This document shows, piece after piece, positions 13,701-25,700 of a DNA stretch of 64,000 nucleotides (positions within the stretch are counted from its first letter, which is position 1; each line of letters starts with the position of its first letter). Origin of the DNA: Takakia lepidozioides (taxonomy: Eukaryota; Streptophyta; Takakiopsida; Takakiales; Takakiaceae); the NCBI GenBank assembly GCA_030704615.1, contig CM060731.1, positions 55,038,221 to 55,102,220 of the forward strand, in the 5' to 3' direction. The position numbers and the translations under genes are program-made. The notes below the pieces were generated by a model that was given only the letters and a program-made list of their open reading frames with translations, was not told where the DNA came from and did not search any database.

Positions 13701-16700
13701 GTAGAGCAGTTAATTGGTGGACTAATGAGATTAAACTCAAGATAGCTGAGAGACAAGCCCTCTATAAAGAGTGCTGCAATTTGGAAACCAACAGAGAATT
13801 GTGGGTGAGGTACTACCAGCTCCGTAAAGATATCAATCAGCTTGTTAGGTCTCAGAAGAAATTATACTGGGACAAGTTATACAGTGAAATAAACTCAAAC
13901 CACCATGGTGGTAATGACAAGAAATTCTGGTTGGCCCTTCAACGTTTGTACAAGCCGAAAAACGGTCAGCAAGTACAAGCGCTGAAGACTACTAAAGGTG
14001 CAGTGGTGACTTCATCAGTTGACATTGTCAAAACCTTTGAAACTCACTACAGTATCCTTGGCAGAACTTCTAGGTCTAACAGTGAGGGGTCTTCTGCTGA
14101 ATGGAGGGACACAGTTGGAAAAACTGTTCCTATGATTCAAAACAGCCCTGATGAACTGGAGTATATTTCAATGGCTTATAATGCTCCCATTAGTTCTTCT
14201 GAGATTGTGGAAGCAATTGAACATTTAAATGGATATAAAGCTGGTGGACCTGATGGTATTGTCAACGAGCTTATCAAGCACGGTGGCGATCCCATGATAG
14301 AGGCCCTAGGTCTCCTCTTTAACCTTCTGGAAGACTGAAATGATCCCCTTTCGCTGGCGACGGGGGGTCATTGTCAATCTATACAAGAAGGGTGACAGAG
14401 AAGAACCGGGAACTACCGTGGCATCACGCTCCTCAATGCTGTTGGCAAGACATTCTGCAGAGTTATAAGTACTCGTCTCGAGGTTGATCTGGAGTCTAGA
14501 GGTTGTTTCCACGAAGGCCAAGCTGGCTTTCTGCGAAACAGGGGCTGTGTGGATCATATCTTCACTCTAAGCCAGATTATCCAGGGAAGGAAAAAAGAAG
14601 GGAAACCCACTTATGTCTTTTTCCTGGATGTCAAAAAGGCTTATGACACAGTGTGGAGAGATGGCCTATGGTTCCGCCTCTGGTCTTGTGGGATCAAGGG
14701 AAAGATGTGGAGAGTTGTCCACAACTTGTATGCCCACACCAAAAGCTGTGTCACTGTTAACGGACAGAAGTCCAACTTCTTTGACATAGACCAACGTGTA
14801 GCTCAAGGATGTACTCTCTCCCCTCTGCTCTTCATGTTTTCATCAATCAACTCCTCGAGGATGTGGAAAGTGAGGGATTTGGGTTAAGGGTGGGTGATAC
14901 CACCATACCAGCCCTTATGTTTGCGGATGACTTCGCAGGCATAGGGGAGACTCCAACCAATCTCCAGGAGTTGATTGATTGCACGAAGAGATACTTTGAT
15001 CTTTGGGGGCTAGAGGCTAATGTCAGCAAATGTGCAGTGGTAGCATTCAACGACAGAGGAGAGGGAGGAAGTGATCTTAAGTGGCAGTGGGGTAGTCAAG
15101 AGATCCCGGTCCTCCCTTCCTACACTTACCTGGGCGTTGAGTTCTCCTCCAATTGTAATTGGGATGCACATATCCGGAAAGTTGTTCAAACTGGCAAGGG
15201 CAAAGCTCTGGGGCTCACTAAATTTTTCCACTGCAGAGGGGTCAACTCTGAGGTTAAGAAAACCATGCTTTGTCGCGTTATTAGACCTGCCTTGGAGTAC
15301 GGATCTGCTATATGGGTTGATAACTCCAACCAGGCTAAGTCTCTAGAATCCATTCAAGTGGGGGTGCTTAAGGAGTGTATGTCAGCATGCTCCAAAACAG
15401 CCAATGTGGCTGTTCGGGGTGAGTTTGGCATTCCGTCCTTAAGCTCCCGACGAGATGAATTCAAGGTCAGATGGTGGGGTCAGCTGCAACATATGCCCAA
15501 CACCAGATATCCTAAGTTAATCGACTCTATATCTTGGAAACAGGACCGCCCTGTCAAACAGGCTAAGTCCTGGCAGAAGAGAGTAGAAGAGATCCTCAAG
15601 GACCTGGACCTGGATCCGCAAGTCTTGACCCTGCTGGATAAATCTGACTTAGAGGCTGTAGTGTCCTCAGCCATGTCTGTTGCCATGAGATTGTCTGATG
15701 AAAATGAAGTTAGGCAGAAAACTTCCTTGAACTTGTTTCCAGTCTGTGACATGGGGGAGGACATCTTGGATGACCTCAAGGGTCTACCCACTCTCGGCAC
15801 TAGACTGAAATTTAAACTCAGGGCAGGAAGCCTACCTTTGAACAGCAAACAGAAGCAGAGAGGAAAGGGAGAGTGCAATTGCCCGTTGTGTGGGCAATCT
15901 GAAGACAGTATTCATTTTCTGATACACTGTCCGGGGTTCTCTCACCAAAGAGACGCTCTCTTCAAATCTATTAAGGGTATTGTGCCTGTACCCCTGTTTA
16001 CCAACTTTGAAAGTCTCGAGGCTGAGCCAAAAGCCCAGGCCCTCCTGAGGCCTAGTTTTTGGGCAAATCACACACAGCAGATTGATGCTTGTGTGAAGGG
16101 ATTTCTAGAGAATATCTGGAAAACCCGGATTAATTCTATATATGGAGGTAAGTCTTACTACCAACGTCAGCCCCTGACAGAGGTAGGTTCTGTCCCTTTT
16201 GTTCCCGCTCAAACTGGGCGCGGGGTCAATGGCCACAAGGCTACGGCAAACAACGTCTTATGAGTACAATCTCTCTCTTCAATCCCCTGACAGAGGTAGG
16301 TTCTGTTCCTTTTGTTCCCGCTCAAACTGGGCGCGGGGTCAATGGCCACAAGGCTACGGCAAACAACGTCTTATGAGTACAATCTCTCTCTTCAATCTTG
16401 GGTAGAATATTTCAGGTGGAATGAAGTGTTTTTTTCCTATGGATGTCCTGAAAATGACAAGCATACAACAAGTAATTGCAAAGCACCTGTAAGGGCTGAG
16501 TGGAACTTTCTGTTCGTGTCCACAAACAAGCCATGGCTTCCCTATACTGCATAGGGAGCTCGACCAACACAATGAAGGCAAGTTTGCGCTTGTACCTTGC
16601 TGGCCGCAGCCCTGTTGAAAAATCTCTTGAAGGCAAAGCTCGGTGAGCGGTGGCCCGACACTTTGCCTGTAGTTTCAGGTAGCCGCCATTCGTGCTCAAA

Positions 16701-19700
16701 CAACTTTTGTAAATGAGTACATTGCAGGGTAAGGGTTGGGCATTCGGTAAATCCCACAAGGCCTAGCCAGGGAATGAATTTTGCAGCAAGTGTCTACTTG
16801 TCAGTTTCAGGACATCTCAAAAATAACAGAGTTTGTTCTACTAAGTGTCTTCATTATGCAGGAACATCCATAGGAAAAAAATCACCGTAAATTCAAACCA
16901 GCACATGGGCATTCAATAAATCCCAAGGCCCTGGCCAGGGAATGAGTTTTGCAGCAAGTTCATGAACGGATATGTGCAAGGTCGCAGACTGGTCTGCCTC
17001 AAACTTTCAAGGTTCTGTGTAATGGCACCTCTTTCCTATTACTCTTGCAATCTTGCACTTGCTTAGATCTGCATGTTGGACACCGATCGCAAGCATGAAG
17101 ACCTTGTTACTCACCTTGCGTATCCTCACTAACACGCATTCCGTTGGATGTGGTGGTTTTTGGGACGGGCGTAGGTGAGGGTCCTTCACCTTTCATGGGT
17201 CTATAAGCTATATATGTAAGATTTAATACAGAGTGCATTGGATAGATGATGGAAATCGCCTATCACATGAGGCAGCCACTGCCTAGGACAAATGGGACAA
17301 ATCGCCTCAGGTTTCTGTGACGGAAGCATTTTACGGAAGTAATCTACCCTTCAGATCTGATACCAGAGGGTTCTGAAGAAACGTCTTGAATTGGATCAAT
17401 CTCAGTTTACAGGCCAGCTGAGTGGTTTCATTCTGAATACTGTGTTCGTTTTGTTTTAAGACATGGCAGTACAGCCCATTCGGGCTATGGTCAAAGACTT
17501 GGATATGCCTCAGTTTTGAGACATGTGATTTTCAGGGAAGTATTTGTATTGACACTACTTTGATGAAACCGAATTATCATCATAGAGAAGTACTATGCTC
17601 AGACATTTACTGTGGGCAGAGATCTCTATGGTTCTAAGCAAGCACTGGTTTGCTTAAGTAAAGGCTAAGGCTGACTTGGAGGTCACTGACCGACAGTCCA
17701 CATGCTAAAAAGCACAAATTTTGGTTTTCTGGAAATCCCAGTACGACAATACAGTGAATATGAATATTGTTCAGTATGATGCTTGTCACTATGAAGAAAG
17801 GTGGTTCTTTGAATGGTTTCTTACAAACCCCACAACCCACCCCAATCACCCAGAAGTGTGAAACAAATCAGGAGCAAAACTATGGTGTAGGAGAAGGGTG
17901 ATGGTGCCTTGCAATTCAAGGCTGTTTTGTCCTGGTTTTTTTAAGAAAACCTTTCTGATCTGGTCAACTCCTGACAGATCCTTCTTTGTCGTGACAAGAC
18001 AAGCCCTGTCTCTCTCTGTCTCTCTGCGTGCCAATTTGTGTTCTGCTCAAACTGGGCGCGGGTCAATGGCCACAAGGCTAGGAGGTTGCAGTGTCTAATG
18101 CCATGTTGGATGCCCGAAGACTATCTGATGAAAATGAGGTTAGGCATAAGACTTCCCTGTACTTGTTTCGAGTCTGTGACCTGGGTGAGGACCAAACTGG
18201 GCACAGGGTCTATGGCCACACAGCAAACATCGTCTTCTGAGTACATTCTCTCTTCATTGTTGGATTAGGTTTATAATTCTGAGCTGATCAATCTTGATGG
18301 TGCTCAATGTGTTCCATGAAGTGATGCTAAGCAAAAGCATTCACAAGGTACATCACTTCAAAGCTCGTCTTTTCTTGTTGGAGGAATATTGAAATGGAAA
18401 GATCTCATGGAGATGGATGTGTTACCTTTCTGAAACCTTTTCATTCAGGTTGTCAAATAAGGATCCCTTTTATGCCCTAGCTGCCACAATTAATACTACC
18501 TTTTGTGAGGGACTCACTCCAGTAGTGTGACTTACCTTGGTAAAGACAATTGGTTCAGGTTCTCTAGTAAGCCCTTCACACAAGCATCAACTTGTTGTGT
18601 GTGAGCTTCCCAGCAAATAGACCCCAACAGGGCCAGGGCTTTATGCTCAGCCTCAAGATTTTTGAAGTTGGTGAACAGAGGTGCGGGAATGTTGTGGGAT
18701 GTTCCTGAAGTGGTTACTCTCTGCTGAGTACGCTGGACAAAATATCAGAAAGTGGATATTGTCTTCAGGCTGCCCGCACATTGGGCAACTACAATCTCAT
18801 CTTCCTCTCAGCATCCCTTTATTGTTCAAAGGTAGGCTTCCCGCCATGAGTTTAAGTTACAATCTAGTGCCAAGGCGCCCTTGAGATCATCTTTGTACCG
18901 TACCAAATACGTGGCATTCTATGGGTTAGCCTTAGCACCATAGACAGTTTTTTTTTGGCTTACCCTAGATTGGCGGGGCAGTATCTTGGAAGAGGTTAAT
19001 CCCTCATTATAATTGCAGAGTTGTACCCAACTCTTGTAGTTAGAAATGCTTGGCCAATAGGCCCTCTCTAGTACACACCTATAAGCTAGTGAGCGCCTCC
19101 GCCCCCTTGAGCGCCTTCTGTCCTCGAGGGTGCTTCAGCCCCCATTCCTACTGCTGCCGCTACCCCCGTGGACAGCTGCAGAAGTATATATAAGGGGAGT
19201 AGTGACCCCGAGAACGGTGCAAGCCTGTTGGTGACCAAAAACTAGTGAGTAAGCGAGCGAGCCGGAAAGCGACCAAAGAGTGAGGAGCTGTTCCGGACTG
19301 CCATCTACCAAAGGGAATTCTCCTAGTCCCAAATAGGTGGAGGGTTTAGTGGGAAGCGAAGGGGGACCGTTATGTCCCGGTGAGCAGCCGAAGCTCCAAG
19401 TTGGCCCGGACGGCCAGGTTGGGAGTCAGGTGCGCGCATCAAAACGAGTAACTATGACTTGAAGGGGAGCTCACCGAAGTGAGGTGCGCGACACTTGTTG
19501 TAGTAAGGTATCCATGTGGGAATTAATGACGAAAATACAAAGGAGTATCTCACCCAACATCCTTTAGGTTCGATGTTATCAAATTTCGCCGTTTGTTACT
19601 TCTATTCTCTTGTGTTGCAAATCCACATAATTTTTGTTTGTTTTCAAACTTTGCTAGTATGTTCTACATACCATCTGAGAGGTCGTGGACAAGTTTGGGA

Positions 19701-22700
19701 TCAACCAAAATTGTCCTTTAGCTGTCTTCAGTCTTAGCCATCTTCTTCAAGTTCCAACAGTGGCTGAGCAGGAAGGAGGCAGTTCTTTTGACATCATAAC
19801 ACTTCAAGGCTCTTTTCCTGCTTTTCCAGCTCTGTTGTTTATGTTGCCTTGCCATAGCAAACACTCTCATCTTGTCAAGTTGATAGATAATAGCATACGG
19901 CTAATTGTGTAGTAAGTTTGGATTGGGATTGTTTTCTCTCAAACAATGGATGTCTTCTTCTCTCCTAACCTGTAGATTAACTTTCTCACGGGTGGAAATC
20001 GATAACAAGTGGTCTGGGCTTTCAAAACCTGGTATTCCACAACAGTCACTAACCTACTGGTTGTGTGGTTGCTTGTGGGACCAGGTGAGGTTCCAGCCCT
20101 GACTTTTAAGTTTTACTCCTCAACATGCTTACGGAAGAGACAACATGACAACTAAATCTTTGCAATTTTGTTGTTTTTACTTCTGTCCTCCATTGTTTGC
20201 TGCTTTTTGAAGATAGAAGAGGCCATAGTAGGCCTAACACACCCCTCATGGGCTATATGTGGAGGTCTCCTACTTGACATTTCTAGTGTTTGAAAAAGAA
20301 GGAACAAGAACGACCATCATGATCCTTCTATAGACCTGTAGTATCTCTTTACAATCAGTATTTACAAGCTACTACTTCCTAGGGAGCTCCGGAAAGTTAA
20401 AAGCACCTATTGGCCTGTCTGTGCACGTAGTGGTTTGAAATTTTTCTTTCTAAGAACTTAAGGTGAATTGTGACTTTTGGCCACCCACCCATCGACTTGG
20501 TCTTGTTTTTTTGCAAAAGATGTTGCGGTTGTAGGCCGTGACTGTCCTCTACAGTTGGCTTAATTGGACAGACCTAGTCTGCTATCATAAATCAATATTC
20601 TACCTAGAAGGTCTATACTATAGCCTAATGTGGTCTTCTCAACAAACGCAGAGGTCTTGACATTCATAGTTGCTATTGGAGTTTGTTGATAGATGATATC
20701 TATTTCCTAAAGAGAATTCAGACTTCTTCTTTTCTAGTCTTGACATGACTAGCCCTATTTGTGCTTGTCTGTGTGTGATGGCACATGTATGAAAAGATGC
20801 AGCTGGTTCGGATTTCAGACACTGCACCTAAGAGGGACCTATGGGATGACTAATGAAGACAGTCCCTTCTTATTGTTGAGGACAGTTTTATGAGAAATCT
20901 CACCTCCAGAGAATATACTCATAAGATGTTGTTTGCCGTAGCCTTGTGGCCTCACCTCCAGAGAAACAGAAGTAAACATGAAAGGATGAATATTTCAGAG
21001 AACAGAGGAGAAGATTAGTGTATGGGGCATACCACTTACTCTGAGCAGAGCCGGGCCTGCGCTGGATCTGTAAGCCTGCCATTACAATCAGAAACTCGAC
21101 TGTGAGTCAGGAAATTCCATGAAATAGTGAACTCTGAGCAATCTTACCTGGTGTTCCTTTCCACAAATTCACTTGTTGCCAAAACCACACTAGTTTATCC
21201 AGCTGCAGAGTGTATAACTAGAATGCATGAGAGATGGGGATTAGGACAAACCCACCATTAAGTTATGACTGGTTCAATGTATTGCGTGTTTGATTGGCAG
21301 ATATGTTCTGGAAAACAAGCCACCCAGTCACTCTTCATCTTCTTCCCCTAGAACATGACTACTTGCTCATCCTTCGAAGCCGGAGTCTCTTTGACACACC
21401 ATAAATCTTTCAACTGTTGTGGCCATGAACGCAATAGACAATGTCGGTGACAAAGTGAGCGTACGTGTGGAAACAGGAGCATACCTTTATATTGAGTTCC
21501 CACGTAGCCCACCCACAAAGCCACCTTCTTCTTAAACGACACAGTACTGTCAATAGCTGAAGGTTTGCTTCCCAAGGACAATGATTGGTCAGCTTGGGCG
21601 GGAGCCTGTGCTGGTGATAATGAAGAAAATGCACAATTCAAATAAGGAGTAGGGTAGGAAGTAGAGGGGTATAGACTCTGATTTTGTTGGAAGGGAGGCC
21701 CTACATGGTAACCAGGCCAGGGAGGCACTAAATATGCAGGCCCTATGTATGGACCTTGGTGGAAAGCATTGGAAGGAAGGGTATGTTCAGACTCTGAGTG
21801 TGAAATACTGGGAGCATAATTACCCAGAGTTGAGTATGGCTGAGAGTTATAGGCAGAGTAATGTTCAGTCTGAATATGCATGAGTAGGGAGGCCCCAGAG
21901 GTTGGGTATGCTTGAGAACAGTACGGGCCGGGCACGCTTCCTGGTCTATATGGAGCTGGAACACCTGGATTTCCTGAGCCAAAATGCCCAAGCTTCGGCA
22001 CCTTTTCAGACTTCTGCAAAGTGCCAGCAAGGGAGTCAGCACAATCCATTGAACCAGGTAAGGGAGAGGAAACCAGACACTCAAATACTCGAAGGCACAT
22101 GGCTGGACCGATAATCAAAGCAATGCTTCAAAACCCAGGCTTAGAGATAGGAAGCATTTTTCCCAGTCCTATGGTTATGAGGCACCACAATCATGCATGG
22201 GTCACTTTAAGAACCACGATCTCGGGGACACTCTTCTATTCCAAAGAATGTACTCAAAAGACCGTTGTGAGGGGCTCACTCCGGTACTGTGACATAGGCA
22301 TTTCAGAATGTACTCATAAGACGTTGTTTGCCGTAGCCTTGTGGCCATTGACCCCGCCCTCAGTTTGAGCGGAACACAAAGGGACAGAAACTACCTTTGT
22401 CGAAGGATGACGCCGGTAGTATGACTTACCTTGAAACAGACAATTGATGTGAGTTTTCCAGATATCCTCTAGAAATCCCTTCACACAAGCATCAATCTGT
22501 GTGCGTGGTTTGCCTAATAACTACGCCCCAAAAGGGCCTGTCAGCCTCGAGACTTTCAAAGTTGGTAAACAGAGGTTCAGGCTTGTCCCCTGATGGATTT
22601 GAAGAGGACGTCTCTCTCTCGATAGTACCCAGGACAGAAAATGAATATTGTCTTCACATGACAGGCAATTGCAATCCACCACTCTGCATCTATTTGCCTT

Positions 22701-25700
22701 CAAAGGTAGGCTTCCCGCCCTGAGTTTAAATTTCAGTCTAGGGCCCTTGGTGAAACCACAGCCTCTACAGCCTCTAAGTCAAATTTATCCAGCAGGGTCA
22801 AGACTTGCAGACTTCATTTCAGATTCTTGAGAATCTCTTCTACCCTCTTCAGCCAGGACTTAGCATGAGATCCTGCTTCCACAGGCATTTCAAAGAGGGC
22901 AACTAGACTGGCAACAGATGTGGGCACATCAAAATGGAGTGCCTCTACTGTCATGGTATACAGGGCACGGAAAAAGATGCACTCCTACATTATGTATACT
23001 GGACAAGTCCTATCCTCGTTAATCCCTCTGCCTGTCATGATCTGGACATTGAAAACTGACACTGAAGTTTCCTAAAGCATGCTGAGGACGTGGAGACAAG
23101 TAGTAATCTCTGGTGTCTATGAAGTTTACATATGGAATTGTCATTTGGCACCCTGGGCTTTGTTAAGCATAACTTGAAAATCCTTTCTGATCAGGTTGTG
23201 TTTTCCCTGCTTCGTGAGTATGTTTCCCGTGGACGAAAAAACTGGCAAAGTATTTGTATTGTCAAAGTAGTGACCAGTAACTCCCCTCTGACTTCATTAG
23301 TTCTAGACAGAGGGTGCAGACATGCAGGTGTTGAGCCCTCTCATTGCCAGCCAACGGTCTTAGGGATACAGAGAGAATGTACTCATAAGGCAATGTTTGC
23401 CGTAGCCTTGTGGCTGTAGACCCTGGGCCCAGTTTGGGAGGAACAAAAGGGAATCGATGCTCCCTGGTAGTGTGACGTACCTATGTAAAGACAATTAGTT
23501 CGGGTTTTCCAGATATCCCTGCACACAAGTATCAACTTGCTGTGTGAGGCCCAGCAATTAGACCCCAACAGGGGCAGGGCTTTCCGTGCAGCATCAAGAT
23601 TTTCGAAGTTGGTCAACAGAGGTGCCAGGACAATGTGCTTCATGGTTCTGAAGAGTCAATCTCTGGTGAGAAAACCCTGGACAATGTATCAGAAAATTAA
23701 TAATATTGTCTTCCAGCTGCCCACACATTGGGCAATTACAATCTCCTCTTCTTCTCTGCATCTGTTTATTTCTCAAAGGTAGGCTTCCCATCCTGAGTTT
23801 ATCTAGTGCTGAGGGTGCGTAGGCCCTTGAGATCATCCTTAAGGTCCTTGCCCATGTCACAGACTGGAAACAAGTTCAGGGGAGTTCTATGCCTAACTTT
23901 AATTTCATCAGACAGTCTTTGGGCATCCGACATGCCATTAGATACTCCTATCTCCAGGTCAGGGATACAGAGAGAGAGAGTTGGGGGTGGAGGCACCTTC
24001 GGAGTGAAAGTGGCAATATCTCCTTTAGTTCTTCCAGAAGGGCAAATCACGGTAAAAGAGGTGGTAGGCAGCTTGTTCCCAGCATTGAACACCTTACCTA
24101 AAGGTATCCTGCCATCCAGCCACCAAAAATTACTGGTTAACTACATACTTGAAATCCGATCATCCCTATGCAACCTTTGGGACGTAACTTTGCACATGAA
24201 CCATAGCCTGAGATCACTGTGAATAGGCCACCTTTTGACCTATGCACTTACTTTGGCCACACCGAAACTGCCCCCTGGAGGCCCTGTGACAGCTAAAAAA
24301 TCTCCTGGGCCTTCATTGACTGGTTGGCGTTTCCTTATACCCAAGAGACATTGACAATGCCTAATGGGTTCCAAGATTGCTCCCTTGGCATAGATTTCAA
24401 AACCACCAACAAATTAAAATCTCCTTCAAGCTTCACCCTATCCACAAAAAATGTGATGAAATTTGACTCCTAAGAGTATACCCATATTGAGGGAGAGGAT
24501 TAATTGTGCTCTGCAATGAAATTTGTATCATGCACTGCGCACTATACAACTGTTGAGATGCTTCAAAGTCTGACAATGGGACTGAAATAATTCTCTCACA
24601 GACATCCATTATTTGTGATATACACCAGTACTGAAGTTGTTCTTGTTTGGTTCAACGAAGATACAGTCCCACTGTCTTCCATACTCCAGTGGCCACCCAA
24701 CCTCACGATTTTGGGTGTGTATGTGTTCGTGTGGAGAGCAAGAAACAGAGATAGAGAGAGAGAGGTCAAAAGGTCTTACATGGCACTTCCAATCTTGTTG
24801 TCCTCCAGGACATTTGCATTGAAGATTTGGATTGAAAGCTCAGAAGTGCTATCATCAACAGGGAACGTGAACTTCCGCTTCCACACTGGTTTACTGCCGT
24901 GATCTGCGCAGCTCGAGTATAAACTCGACTATGAGTACACCATCCACAAACCAAGTCTGATCAGCCTTCTACAAGGCATAGCTCATGAGTCATTTCACCC
25001 TCGAGGACATGAAACTCAGCCCAAAATCACTGTTGCAGTCTTGAACGGTAGCTATATTCCAACGACAGGGTCCATCCAGTGTCAAGTACAGGGCCTTGAC
25101 AAAGTAACTGAAATAACAATTATTCCATTAGTGACAACAAAACTACCCAGATCTACACCTTGGTTGTTGTAGAACTTCCGCTCCCACTGAACCAGTGTGA
25201 GAGAGACAGAGGTTGTAGGCATTAACCAATCCCCGCAAAGATTGCTTATGCCATATCATTCCTCCTGGAGCCAGTTCTAAAATTCCAGCCCACTGTAGGT
25301 ATATGAGACTATCTCAGAAGTGCCATTGGCTTGGAGCACAGCCAATGAAAGTAATATTGTAAAGAATGAAGAGTTTGTTGTACGAGCTGGCATAGACATC
25401 CTTCTCGATTTTGGAGATCCTACTTTTAAGCTTATCGGGTTCGCAAGCTTGGTGGCCATTACAAATACCCAGAACTTTGCGAACAAAACGTTGAATCCCA
25501 CACTACTTCTCTAGCCCCCAAATTGGCCACAAATGTAGCAGACAGTGCCTAAAAGAGGGCAAAGTGAGAGGGAGGGAGAAATATTTGTCACGTAATTGGA
25601 AATGGGGTCGTATTACAGCTTCCACCCAACGTTTCGCAGGGTTTGGCCCTTCACTTGTCAAGCGAGTTTGCCATATTGCAGCACGTGGCAAGTTTCTTTT

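Noticed and set aside
21348-22118. Synthase gene starting at ATG 22118 as the preferred model
   Set aside because: Kept as an alternative only; the acceptor at 22014-22020 and the phase match to exon 4 favour the fused model, though this is not proven.
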